This document shows, in pieces, positions 1 through 6,548 of a stretch of DNA of 64,000 nt. A program made the position numbers and the translations under genes. The notes beneath the pieces were generated by a model, which was given only the letters and a program-made list of their open reading frames with translations, ran no database searches and had not been told where the DNA came from. The DNA comes from Acetobacterium sp. Lineage in GTDB: Bacteria > Bacillota > Clostridia > Eubacteriales > Eubacteriaceae. Within the stretch, counting starts at the first letter, position 1; the number at the start of each line of letters is the position of its first letter. Location: positions 26,201 through 90,200 of the forward strand of contig NZ_JAUSPS010000011.1 of NCBI RefSeq assembly GCF_030652775.1, given 5' to 3'.

Positions 1-88
1 CGTCCATAATCTGATCCATGACCTCGCGGGTGCGCTCCAGAGACAGATCCTTACCGTTGACAATATCATATATCGCTGCTTTAATCAT
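1..88 (-). CDS. trpD: Anthranilate phosphoribosyltransferase, N-terminal fragment (partial)
   Basis: Only the first 29 codons are in the window; the gene continues beyond position 1. The visible peptide starts MIKAAIYDIVNGKDLSLER and has the helical N-terminus typical of TrpD, which transfers phosphoribosyl from PRPP to anthranilate in the second step of tryptophan synthesis. The ATG lies inside the 3' end of trpG (8-nt overlap), as expected for translational coupling in a trpE-trpG-trpD operon. The assignment rests on the short peptide plus operon position; both agree. Confidence 0.85.
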   Translation of the reverse strand, partial: MIKAAIYDIVNGKDLSLERTREVMDQIMD

Positions 89-662
89 TTTCGTTTCCTA
101 TCTTTAAAAAGTTCTCAATCATCGTGTGGCCGTCGTTGGTGAGGATTGATTCGGGATGGAACTGCACCCCGTAAACATCATAATGGCGATGCTTCACGGC
201 CATCACTTCGCCATCGTCATCCTCGGCGATAATCAGCAGCTCATCCGGCAGCGTACTGCGCTCGGCACTGAGGGAATGATAGCGGCCGGCCGCAATAATC
301 GGCGGCAGACCCCGAAAAATCGGGCTGCCATTGGCAATATGGACGTTGCTGCTTTTGCCGTGCATCAGGGTACTGGCATAGGTGATGGTACCGCCAAATA
401 CCTCGCAGATCGCCTGATGACCCAGGCACACCCCGAGAATCGGCGTTTTGTCTTTGAAATAGGCAATAGCTTCTTCACAGATCCCCGCCTCCGCCGGTCG
501 TCCCGGCCCCGGCGAGACAATGATGTGATCCGGTTTTAAAGCAATAATTTCGGCCATACTGAGTTCATCATTTTTTATCACCCGGATATCGGGATTGATT
601 ATCCCCACATATTGATACAGGTTATAGGAAAAGCTGTCGTAATTGTCGATCAGTAAAATCAT
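81..662 (-). CDS. trpG: Anthranilate synthase component II (glutamine amidotransferase)
   Basis: A 193-aa class I glutamine amidotransferase that supplies ammonia to TrpE for anthranilate synthesis from chorismate. Visible motifs are the N-terminal LLIDNYDSFSYNL, the oxyanion segment SPGPGRP near residues 50-56, the nucleophile elbow GVCLGHQ with Cys79, and HPES near residue 170 giving the His-Glu of the triad. Length is normal for a stand-alone TrpG, which in some Firmicutes is shared with folate synthesis as PabA. It starts one base inside the trpE stop (TAATG) and overlaps trpD by 8 nt, so the three genes should be translationally coupled and controlled by the upstream T-box. Confidence 0.95.
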   Translation of the reverse strand: MILLIDNYDSFSYNLYQYVGIINPDIRVIKNDELSMAEIIALKPDHIIVSPGPGRPAEAGICEEAIAYFKDKTPILGVCLGHQAICEVFGGTITYASTLMHGKSSNVHIANGSPIFRGLPPIIAAGRYHSLSAERSTLPDELLIIAEDDDGEVMAVKHRHYDVYGVQFHPESILTNDGHTMIENFLKIGNEND

Positions 663-2125
663 TATTCCACCTCCTGGGCTCGATCCAGGGCTTCAAACAT
701 CGCCCGGGCCTTGTTTTGTGATTCATTAAATTCATTTTCCGGGATGCTGTCAGCGACAATCCCGGCGCCGGCGGAGACATAAACCGTATCGTTTTTGCGA
801 ACCGCCATCCGAATGGCAATGCACATATCCATGTTGCCGGAAAAGTCGATATACCCGACCGCCCCGCCGTAAACGCCGCGCTTCTGACCTTCCAGAGCAT
901 TGATAATTTCAATCGCCCGTTTTTTCGGTGCCCCGGACAGGGTTCCCGCTGGCAACACCGCTCCGAGGGCATCGAGCTGATCCAGCCCGTCTTTGAGAAT
1001 GCCGGTGACGGTCGAAGAAATGTGCGAGACATGGGAATAGCGGACGACCTCCTGATAGGTTGTAACGGCAACCGAGCCAAACTCACTAACCTTACCGAGA
1101 TCGTTGCGACCCAGATCGACCAGCATATTGTGCTCACTGAGTTCCTTTTCGTCCTTTAGCAACTCGGCAATAAAGGCTTCGTCCTCTTCTGGCGTCTCGC
1201 CCCGGGGACAGGTGCCGGCAATCGGAAAGGTCGACAGCCGCGAATTTTTCAGCGATACCAGGGTCTCCGGCGACGCCCCGGCCACCTGCATCTCGTCAAA
1301 GTCAATATAAAACATGTACGGTGAGGGATTAACCGTTCGCAGCACCCGATAGGCCGATAGCAGATCGCCCTCAAAGTCAGCTTCCAGCCGGTTGGAAATC
1401 ACCGCCTGGAAAATATCGCCCTGATAAATATGCTCCCGAGTTTTTTCGACCATCTCGCAATAGTATTCTTTACTAAACAGCGAACGATACTTTGATGTCA
1501 CCTGACCCCGAAAGGCCACGGTGCTGTTACAATTTTTTATCAGCGCTTCAATTTCCTTCAGCACAATCACCCCGTCGATATAGTTCGCCTCAAAGTTGTC
1601 GGTTTTAATATTGACAATCACCACAATTTTCTGGCGCAGATGATCATAGGCGATGACCTTATCAAAAAGCATCAGATTCATGTCATCAAAATTCTCGGCA
1701 TTATCGTTTTCCAGTACCAGATTGGTTTCGGTGTATTTAACAAAATCGTAGGAAATATAGCCGACAAACCCGCCCGTAAATACCGGCAGGAAATCGAGCT
1801 TGGGACTTTTCCACTGGGCCAGAATTTCCCGCAGCACCGTCCGTGGATCATCGGTAAGAATATCCTTGGTCTTGCCGTTTTTAACCACCACTTCGCCGTC
1901 TTGACAGGTTACCGTCAGGGTCGGGTCAAAACCCAGAAACGAATAACGCCCCCATTTTTCGCCGCCCTCGACACTTTCCAGCAAATAACACTTTTTGCCC
2001 GTGGCTTTTAAAATTTTAAGCACCTCAATCGGGGTCTTTATATCTGAAAACAGCTCCAGACTAATCGGGATGCTCTGATAATCCCCGCAATACCCTCTGG
2101 CGTCTTCCATCGATGGTTTAATCAT
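662..2125 (-). CDS. trpE: Anthranilate synthase component I
   Basis: A 487-aa chorismate-utilising enzyme making anthranilate together with TrpG. The N-terminal domain has the LLES motif (in YLLESVEGGEKWGRYSFLG), the usual site of tryptophan feedback inhibition. The C-terminal chorismate-binding domain shows GASPE, PIAGTCPRG, DLGRNDLG and the AGTLSGAPK and GAVGYID signatures. The start has an AAAGGA ribosome site 8 nt upstream. It is the first gene after the Trp T-box terminator at 2185-2232, so expression should depend on uncharged tRNA-Trp and activity on free tryptophan. The LLES motif and the context favour TrpE over the homologous PabB. Confidence 0.96.
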   Translation of the reverse strand: MIKPSMEDARGYCGDYQSIPISLELFSDIKTPIEVLKILKATGKKCYLLESVEGGEKWGRYSFLGFDPTLTVTCQDGEVVVKNGKTKDILTDDPRTVLREILAQWKSPKLDFLPVFTGGFVGYISYDFVKYTETNLVLENDNAENFDDMNLMLFDKVIAYDHLRQKIVVIVNIKTDNFEANYIDGVIVLKEIEALIKNCNSTVAFRGQVTSKYRSLFSKEYYCEMVEKTREHIYQGDIFQAVISNRLEADFEGDLLSAYRVLRTVNPSPYMFYIDFDEMQVAGASPETLVSLKNSRLSTFPIAGTCPRGETPEEDEAFIAELLKDEKELSEHNMLVDLGRNDLGKVSEFGSVAVTTYQEVVRYSHVSHISSTVTGILKDGLDQLDALGAVLPAGTLSGAPKKRAIEIINALEGQKRGVYGGAVGYIDFSGNMDMCIAIRMAVRKNDTVYVSAGAGIVADSIPENEFNESQNKARAMFEALDRAQEVE

Positions 2126-2183
2126 AATCGTATCCTTTCGTTGGTTGGTTTTGTCGTTATTAATTTATACGCTTTTTAAGTAA

Positions 2184-2492
2184 TAAAAAAACGCCCGTCC
2201 TTGATTAATATAAATTAATCAAGGACGAGCGCAAAAATTCAAGCCCGCGGTACCACCTTAATTTACAGAGAAAATCCCTGTACACTTGGCAGGATACAAA
2301 CATATCCCTCGCAACTGACGTATGCGTTACGTCGCAGAATACTGAGAAAGAAACTTTCCTTTGACTGCGCCCTCAGTGGTCCATTTGATGTTCTGCGTTG
2401 TGCGAGGCTCTCAGCCTTCCCCGCTCTCTGTAACTGCACGATACACCGTTATCTCCACGTCAACGGTTTGATTGAAGTATTAAACTAGATAA
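2184..2492 (-). promoter_or_regulatory. T-box riboswitch, tryptophan-type, upstream of trpE
   Basis: The minus-strand leader carries the T-box core AAGGTGGTACCGCG (2246-2259) followed by a terminator helix. Upstream is a Stem I region with the AGAGAG and GGCTGAGAGCC elements and a specifier segment in which AAATGGACC precedes ACTGAG. The apparent specifier codon is UGG at 2383-2381, for tryptophan, matching the trp genes downstream. By known T-box logic, uncharged tRNA-Trp pairs with the specifier and the UGGN bulge and favours the antiterminator. The specifier is assigned by eye from its position relative to ACTGAG. Confidence 0.92.
2185..2232 (-). terminator. T-box-controlled intrinsic terminator before trpE
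   Basis: On the minus strand a long helix forms from GCGCTCGTCCTTGATTAA and its complement, followed by seven U residues. Its 5' side is adjacent to the T-box antiterminator sequence, so the two structures would compete. Confidence 0.9.
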
Positions 2493-2521
2493 AGCTTAAT
2501 CGATATTGCCCCTTTTGTCAA
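2493..2521 (-). promoter_or_regulatory. Promoter of the trp T-box leader
   Basis: On the minus strand TTGACA (2521-2516) is followed after 17 nt by TAAGCT (2498-2493). The -35 is a perfect match and the -10 is weak. It lies just upstream of the T-box Stem I, as expected for the leader start. Confidence 0.6.
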
Positions 2522-2575
2522 TGTTTTTTTAGTTGTGCATCTTTTTTTGCGTATTATCAGCTCCGAAAATCGGCT

Positions 2576-3046
2576 CTAGTTCACCGTCAGCTTCATCGGC
2601 ACAAAGCGGATCCCCTTGTTAACCTGTTCCGCTGCGGTGTCCACAAAGCCGAAACGGCGGTAAACTGCCACCGCATAGGGCGACGAATTGACCGTCATGA
2701 CAAAGGGTTTTCCCGGCTGCTGGCTTTTTAAATCCGCCAGCACCGTGTCAAATAAGGCCCGGGCAATGCCCCGGTGGTGATAATTCTTATCAACAAACAT
2801 CACCGAGATATGTAAATCATCGCGGGTGCCGATAACCCCGACAATCCGCTTGTCTTCATAAAAACCCCACAGCTTCTTATGGCCGGTGGCCAGATCCTCG
2901 GCCATTTCTTCCAGCTTATAGTCCAGATAATCGGTAAAGGTCTGGCGCCCTTCTGCGCTATAACCATCGGCAATGAACTCGTGAAAAACCGCATTGGCCA
3001 GCTCCACCGCTGCTTCTAAATCGCTATTGTCTATTTTTTTTATCAT
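2576..3046 (-). CDS. GNAT family N-acetyltransferase
   Basis: A 156-aa GCN5-type acyltransferase. The central acetyl-CoA binding region reads VMFVDKNYHHRGIARALFD, which matches the R/Q-x-x-G-x-G/A loop of GNAT enzymes, and is followed by the C-terminal segment NSSPYAVAVYRRFGF. A GGAG ribosome site stands 7 nt before the ATG. The acceptor substrate cannot be deduced. It follows the lipase gene on the same strand by about 40 bp and so may be the last gene of the rsgA-lipase unit; the trp promoter begins just downstream. Confidence 0.85.
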   Translation of the reverse strand: MIKKIDNSDLEAAVELANAVFHEFIADGYSAEGRQTFTDYLDYKLEEMAEDLATGHKKLWGFYEDKRIVGVIGTRDDLHISVMFVDKNYHHRGIARALFDTVLADLKSQQPGKPFVMTVNSSPYAVAVYRRFGFVDTAAEQVNKGIRFVPMKLTVN

Positions 3047-3088
3047 TTAAATCTCCTATGATGTCAATCAGGATCGACGCTCAAATCG

Positions 3089-3925
3089 CTAATTATTCTT
3101 CATTGAATCGGCCAATTTCAGCAAATTTATCGGCTCCGGACAAAATCTCGGGCTGCTGCTCCGCAGGGCATTCAGATAATTGATATCCTGCTCCCCCAAT
3201 TTCTGGAAATAACAGTTGATCCGGTGATTCAAAAACAGGTTGTTCATCTGAAAAGCTATCGCTACCGGTGCCTCCACATGTTCAAAGATAAGCCCGGTTT
3301 CGGTAAACGGCGGCGGATATTCGGCCGCTGGCAGGGTTGGGATAAAATCATGGACATTAAAAATCCGGAAACTGTTTTTGATCTGGGCATTGTAAGCCCC
3401 GACAAATTCCCGATCACCGGGTCGGCCGGCGGCATAGGTATAAACAATCGGCTCTTTCCGGGCGGTATTGACGGCAAAATCCAGCGCCGCCATGATCGCC
3501 AGATCGCCGCCCAGACTGTGCCCGGTGATGGTGAGCTTTTTATCTTCAGGCAGTTGGCGGACGCACTCGATCAGTTCCTCCCGCAGCGACTGATAGACCC
3601 GGGTGATGCCCCGATGGCTGAAACCGGCGTTTTTTACATAAGGAAAGGGAATCTGAAAAAGATCCAGATCCGAATCCAGATTGGGGGTGGAATCAGAGCC
3701 CCGAAAAGCCAGCACCAACCGTTCCGCTGACTCAGCGATAAAGCCAAAATTCTCTTCCGTCTTTTCGGTTACCCCGGTCATCCCGTTAAATGAAACCTTA
3801 AGCTCAAAGCCGGCCGGCAGAGCCAGCTGCTGCTGATCAAAAAACGGATAGGTCTGATAACAAAAACCAGCCATTAAGATGGCATCCTGTTTGCTGTAAG
3901 CTTGCGGCAGATTTTGTTGCTTCAT
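3089..3925 (-). CDS. Class 3 lipase family alpha/beta hydrolase
   Basis: A 278-aa protein with the lipase nucleophile elbow TITGHSLGGDLA (Ser137), the upstream VLAFRGSDS oxyanion loop of class 3 lipases, and a later VHDFIPTLP segment likely to hold the catalytic Asp. No signal peptide is visible, so it appears cytoplasmic. It should hydrolyse acylglycerol or phospholipid esters, but the substrate is unknown. An AAGGAG ribosome site precedes the ATG. It sits 44 bp downstream of rsgA on the same strand with no clear terminator between, suggesting co-transcription. Confidence 0.85.
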   Translation of the reverse strand: MKQQNLPQAYSKQDAILMAGFCYQTYPFFDQQQLALPAGFELKVSFNGMTGVTEKTEENFGFIAESAERLVLAFRGSDSTPNLDSDLDLFQIPFPYVKNAGFSHRGITRVYQSLREELIECVRQLPEDKKLTITGHSLGGDLAIMAALDFAVNTARKEPIVYTYAAGRPGDREFVGAYNAQIKNSFRIFNVHDFIPTLPAAEYPPPFTETGLIFEHVEAPVAIAFQMNNLFLNHRINCYFQKLGEQDINYLNALRSSSPRFCPEPINLLKLADSMKNN

Positions 3926-3969
3926 CGAGTTTCTCCTTTGATATAAAAATTGTGACCGATAATCGTCAT

Positions 3970-5046
3970 TTAGCGTTTGTTTTTATTTTTCGCCTGGCGG
4001 ATCAGCTGTTTCATTTCGCCTTTGCTGCCAAACATATTTTTGATCTTTTCGGCTTCCAGTTGGCGGGAATTAAGCCCTTCGTAGTCCATTTCTTTTTGCA
4101 GCTTGCGATAGTTTTCAAACCGTTTGGCTGCGAGGCTTCCCGATTCAATGGCGGCTTGCACCGCACAGCCCGGTTCACCATTATGACTGCAGTCGCCAAA
4201 GCGGCATTGTTCAGCCAAATCTTCAATATCGGCAAAAGAGCGGGACAGATCGGCACTGTCCAGATGGAGTTCCCGCATCCCCGGGGTATCAATGACCACG
4301 CCGCCGCCAGGCAATAGCAGCAGTTGCCGATGGGTGGTGGTGTGCCGACCCTTGTCATCACTTCTCAGGCCTCTGGTCGCCAGCACGTCGGCTCCAATCA
4401 GATGATTGATAATGGTCGATTTCCCGACCCCGGATGAGCCCAGAAAGACAATCGTTTTACCCGGCGCCAGGTAGGCGGCGATCTCGTCATAGCCACGGTT
4501 ATCGAAACTGGAGCAGACCACGACATCGGTTCCCACCCGGACGGCCGAAATGGCACTGAGGCGAGCCGGTAAATCGTCACAGAGGTCGGCCTTGGTCAGG
4601 ACGATCACTGGTCTGGCCTGACTACTCCAGGCAATTGACAGATAGCGCTCCAGCCGGCGCAGATTAAAATCATTGTTTAATGACATGCAAATAAAAACCA
4701 GATCAAAATTGGCAGCGACAATCTGCACCCCGTTGCTCGTTCCGGCCGCCTTTCGCTCAAACAGGCTGGTGCGGCTTAATACCTGATGAATCACCGCATT
4801 GCCGGTATCTTCCACAATCCGGTCAATCATCACCCAGTCGCCGACCACCGGAAAACTGGTGTTATCCGCAGCATTAAAAACAAATTTCCCCGACACCTCG
4901 GCCAGCAATTCGCCTGCTTCACCAATCACCTTATAAAGCTCCCGATGCTGCTCCGTCACCCGGGCCACAAACAAGCCGCTGTACAAGCTGGCTTCCTGCT
5001 TAATCCGCTGATTTAATCCGTAATTTTCCAAGTCTATATTTTTCAT
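3970..5046 (-). CDS. rsgA: Ribosome small-subunit-dependent GTPase A
   Basis: A 358-aa circularly permuted GTPase that checks late 30S subunit maturation. It has an N-terminal OB-fold, then the permuted GTPase motifs TKAD (G4, residues 151-154), GSSGVGKS (G1, 203-210) and DTPG (G3, 253-256). A C-terminal zinc knuckle has Cys281, Cys286, His288 and Cys294. The tail is basic. A strong GGAGG ribosome site is 7 nt before the ATG, and that site is complementary to an upstream leader segment (see the leader entries). The gene appears to be the first of an rsgA-lipase-acetyltransferase unit. Confidence 0.95.
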   Translation of the reverse strand: MKNIDLENYGLNQRIKQEASLYSGLFVARVTEQHRELYKVIGEAGELLAEVSGKFVFNAADNTSFPVVGDWVMIDRIVEDTGNAVIHQVLSRTSLFERKAAGTSNGVQIVAANFDLVFICMSLNNDFNLRRLERYLSIAWSSQARPVIVLTKADLCDDLPARLSAISAVRVGTDVVVCSSFDNRGYDEIAAYLAPGKTIVFLGSSGVGKSTIINHLIGADVLATRGLRSDDKGRHTTTHRQLLLLPGGGVVIDTPGMRELHLDSADLSRSFADIEDLAEQCRFGDCSHNGEPGCAVQAAIESGSLAAKRFENYRKLQKEMDYEGLNSRQLEAEKIKNMFGSKGEMKQLIRQAKNKNKR

Positions 5047-5052
5047 TTTTTT

Positions 5053-5117
5053 CCTCCAAATTTTTTATTTTTTAACCGTTTGGAGGGCTAAAGGCCTAGT
5101 ATCGTTCTTTGCCCTCC
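5053..5117 (-). promoter_or_regulatory. Putative translational attenuator in the rsgA leader
   Basis: Two mutually exclusive hairpins are visible in the minus-strand RNA. Hairpin 1 pairs GGAGGGCAAAG (5117-5107, inside the small leader ORF) with CTTTAGCCCTCC (5093-5082), 11 bp with one bulged A. Hairpin 2 pairs CCTCCAAA (5086-5079) with TTTGGAGG (5060-5053), the rsgA Shine-Dalgarno, as a perfect 8 bp. The CCTCC arm is shared. A ribosome on the leader ORF would cover the upstream arm of hairpin 1 and so permit sequestration of the rsgA start. The pairings are directly visible; the regulation is inferred. Confidence 0.5.
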
Positions 5118-5155
5118 GGCGTCACGACACTATCCATTTTATTATTATTTTTCAT
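5096..5155 (-). CDS. Putative 19-residue leader peptide upstream of rsgA
   Basis: A short ORF encoding MKNNNKMDSVVTPEGKERY, with GGAG about 7 nt before its ATG and a promoter 30 nt upstream. It ends about 50 nt before rsgA. Codons 14-17 form the upstream arm of an RNA hairpin that competes with sequestration of the rsgA ribosome site. I do not recognise the peptide. It may act only through its translation, as in attenuator leader peptides. Confidence 0.45.
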   Translation of the reverse strand: MKNNNKMDSVVTPEGKERY

Positions 5156-5181
5156 AAATTCTCCTTTTCTTTTGTATTACT

Positions 5182-5214
5182 ATCATTGTAAATGATTCTT
5201 TTTAATCAAGTCAA
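5182..5214 (-). promoter_or_regulatory. rsgA promoter with overlapping palindrome
   Basis: On the minus strand TTGACT (5214-5209) and TACAAT (5190-5185) are 18 nt apart. The inverted repeat ATCATT-GTA-AATGAT (5182-5196) covers the -10 element and could be an operator. It loosely recalls Fur-family boxes, but the identity of any regulator is unknown. Confidence 0.6.
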
Positions 5215-5339
5215 GGCAAATAACATGCTTTCTAATGGTAATATCTCAAACTGGTCAAGAAAAGCAATGCAATCTTGGTAAAAATCAGATAAAATAGAAG
5301 GGTAAAATGATTTGACAAAAAACGAAAGGCTAAAAAAAA

Positions 5340-5921
5340 ATGAGAACATTAAAATATGCCATCCTCGGATTAATCAACCGGGAAACCATGACCGGTTATG
5401 ATTTGATGAAAGTGTTTAATATGGAGCTGGTCAATTTCTGGTATGCCAAGCACAGCCAAATCTACCCAGAGCTAAAAAAACTCACCGACGAAGGGATGAT
5501 CACCTTTGAAACCTTGCCCGAGGGCGACAAGCTCCGCAAAAAAATCTATTCGATTACTGATAAGGGAAAACAGGATTTTCACAACTGGCTGCTGCAGCAG
5601 GATTTGCTGGAGCCGACTCCCAAAGACATTTTCCGACTCAAAGCGTATTTTATCGAGTCCATGTCCAATGAAAAAATCCTGGCTCACTTTCACTACCAGC
5701 TTAAGCAGCGTCAGGAAAAACTGTCAAAGCTCCAGACCAATATGGAAATTCTTTTAGCGACCAAAGATATTTCAACCATTCAGAGCCCGGAATACGGCGA
5801 CTACATCGTCCTGAAGTCGGCCATCAAACGGGAAATATCCTACATCGAATGGCTTAACGAGTGCATTGAAGAAGTCGCCACCAACACCCGCATCTTTATC
5901 GATAAAAGGAGGCTCCTATGA
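5340..5921 (+). CDS. PadR family transcriptional regulator
   Basis: A 193-aa PadR-type winged-helix repressor. The N-terminal domain (about residues 1-80) shows LKYAILGLINRETMTGYDLM, a recognition region around WYAKHSQIYPELKKL, and a wing ending KKIYSITDKGKQDF. The C-terminal Vir-like dimerisation domain follows with coiled-coil character (HYQLKQRQEKLSKLQ). The weak ribosome site GAAAGG is about 11 nt before the ATG. It overlaps the next gene by 4 nt (ATGA), so the two are translationally coupled, and PadR proteins often control their own operon. The effector is unknown. Confidence 0.9.
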   Translation: MRTLKYAILGLINRETMTGYDLMKVFNMELVNFWYAKHSQIYPELKKLTDEGMITFETLPEGDKLRKKIYSITDKGKQDFHNWLLQQDLLEPTPKDIFRLKAYFIESMSNEKILAHFHYQLKQRQEKLSKLQTNMEILLATKDISTIQSPEYGDYIVLKSAIKREISYIEWLNECIEEVATNTRIFIDKRRLL

Positions 5922-6445
5922 CCCCAATCATTTGCCCACAATGCGGCAGCACCAATACCAGCCCGTCGACTTTGCCGTTGCTTTATTGCCGGGACTGCCA
6001 GATCGAATTCGGCGGCGATCACCAGGAACTGGTGGCGGAGACCCGCCTGATCGTCCTGAACACCTATCAGCAGGGGGCTGCCAGTCAAAATCTGACTTTT
6101 AGCAAAACTGCTGCCGGGGCCACCATCGAGGGGCCGTTTCTTTGCTATTACCCGGATCTCCCAGAGATTTACATCTCGCAACTGCAGTGGCAGCAGCTAC
6201 TTGAAGGTTTTTTTAAGCTCCACGTAACGGATTGGAAATCTGAGTATCAATCAGACACTCCAGATGATTTTGGCTGGGATCTGAAAATCATCTGCGAAAA
6301 TCAGGAACCGCTCATTTCTCGGGGTTGGGGTTGCTACCCACCCTATTGGGCAGCGCTCATGGATCTTTTTACCAGCCTTGGTCTACCCAACATCGGCAAC
6401 AAACTGGGACAGAATTTTTTGCAGCTTCAGACCCAATCGCATTAA
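5918..6445 (+). CDS. Hypothetical protein with N-terminal zinc ribbon
   Basis: A 175-aa protein of unknown function. The first 30 residues carry CPQC and CRDC pairs about 18 residues apart, a likely zinc ribbon. The rest is rich in aromatic residues, with a tryptophan and proline rich segment SRGWGCYPPYWAALMDLF near residues 132-149, and has no membrane segment. GGAGG is just before the ATG, which overlaps the padR stop by 4 nt. Coupling to PadR suggests a shared stress or ligand response, but the sequence does not say which. Confidence 0.75.
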   Translation: MTPIICPQCGSTNTSPSTLPLLYCRDCQIEFGGDHQELVAETRLIVLNTYQQGAASQNLTFSKTAAGATIEGPFLCYYPDLPEIYISQLQWQQLLEGFFKLHVTDWKSEYQSDTPDDFGWDLKIICENQEPLISRGWGCYPPYWAALMDLFTSLGLPNIGNKLGQNFLQLQTQSH

Positions 6446-6548
6446 ATTCGCATTTTAAACCAAATATTCCATGGCATTCCCGGTTAAAATGCGGTAGAAT
6501 GTGGTATCAATAACAACGTTTACAAATAATTTAAAGGCGGATATCAGG

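Noticed and set aside
6501..6548. Upstream in-frame start for the chemoreceptor
   Set aside because: AAAGGCGG lies just before the ATG at 6549, while 6501 has no ribosome site.
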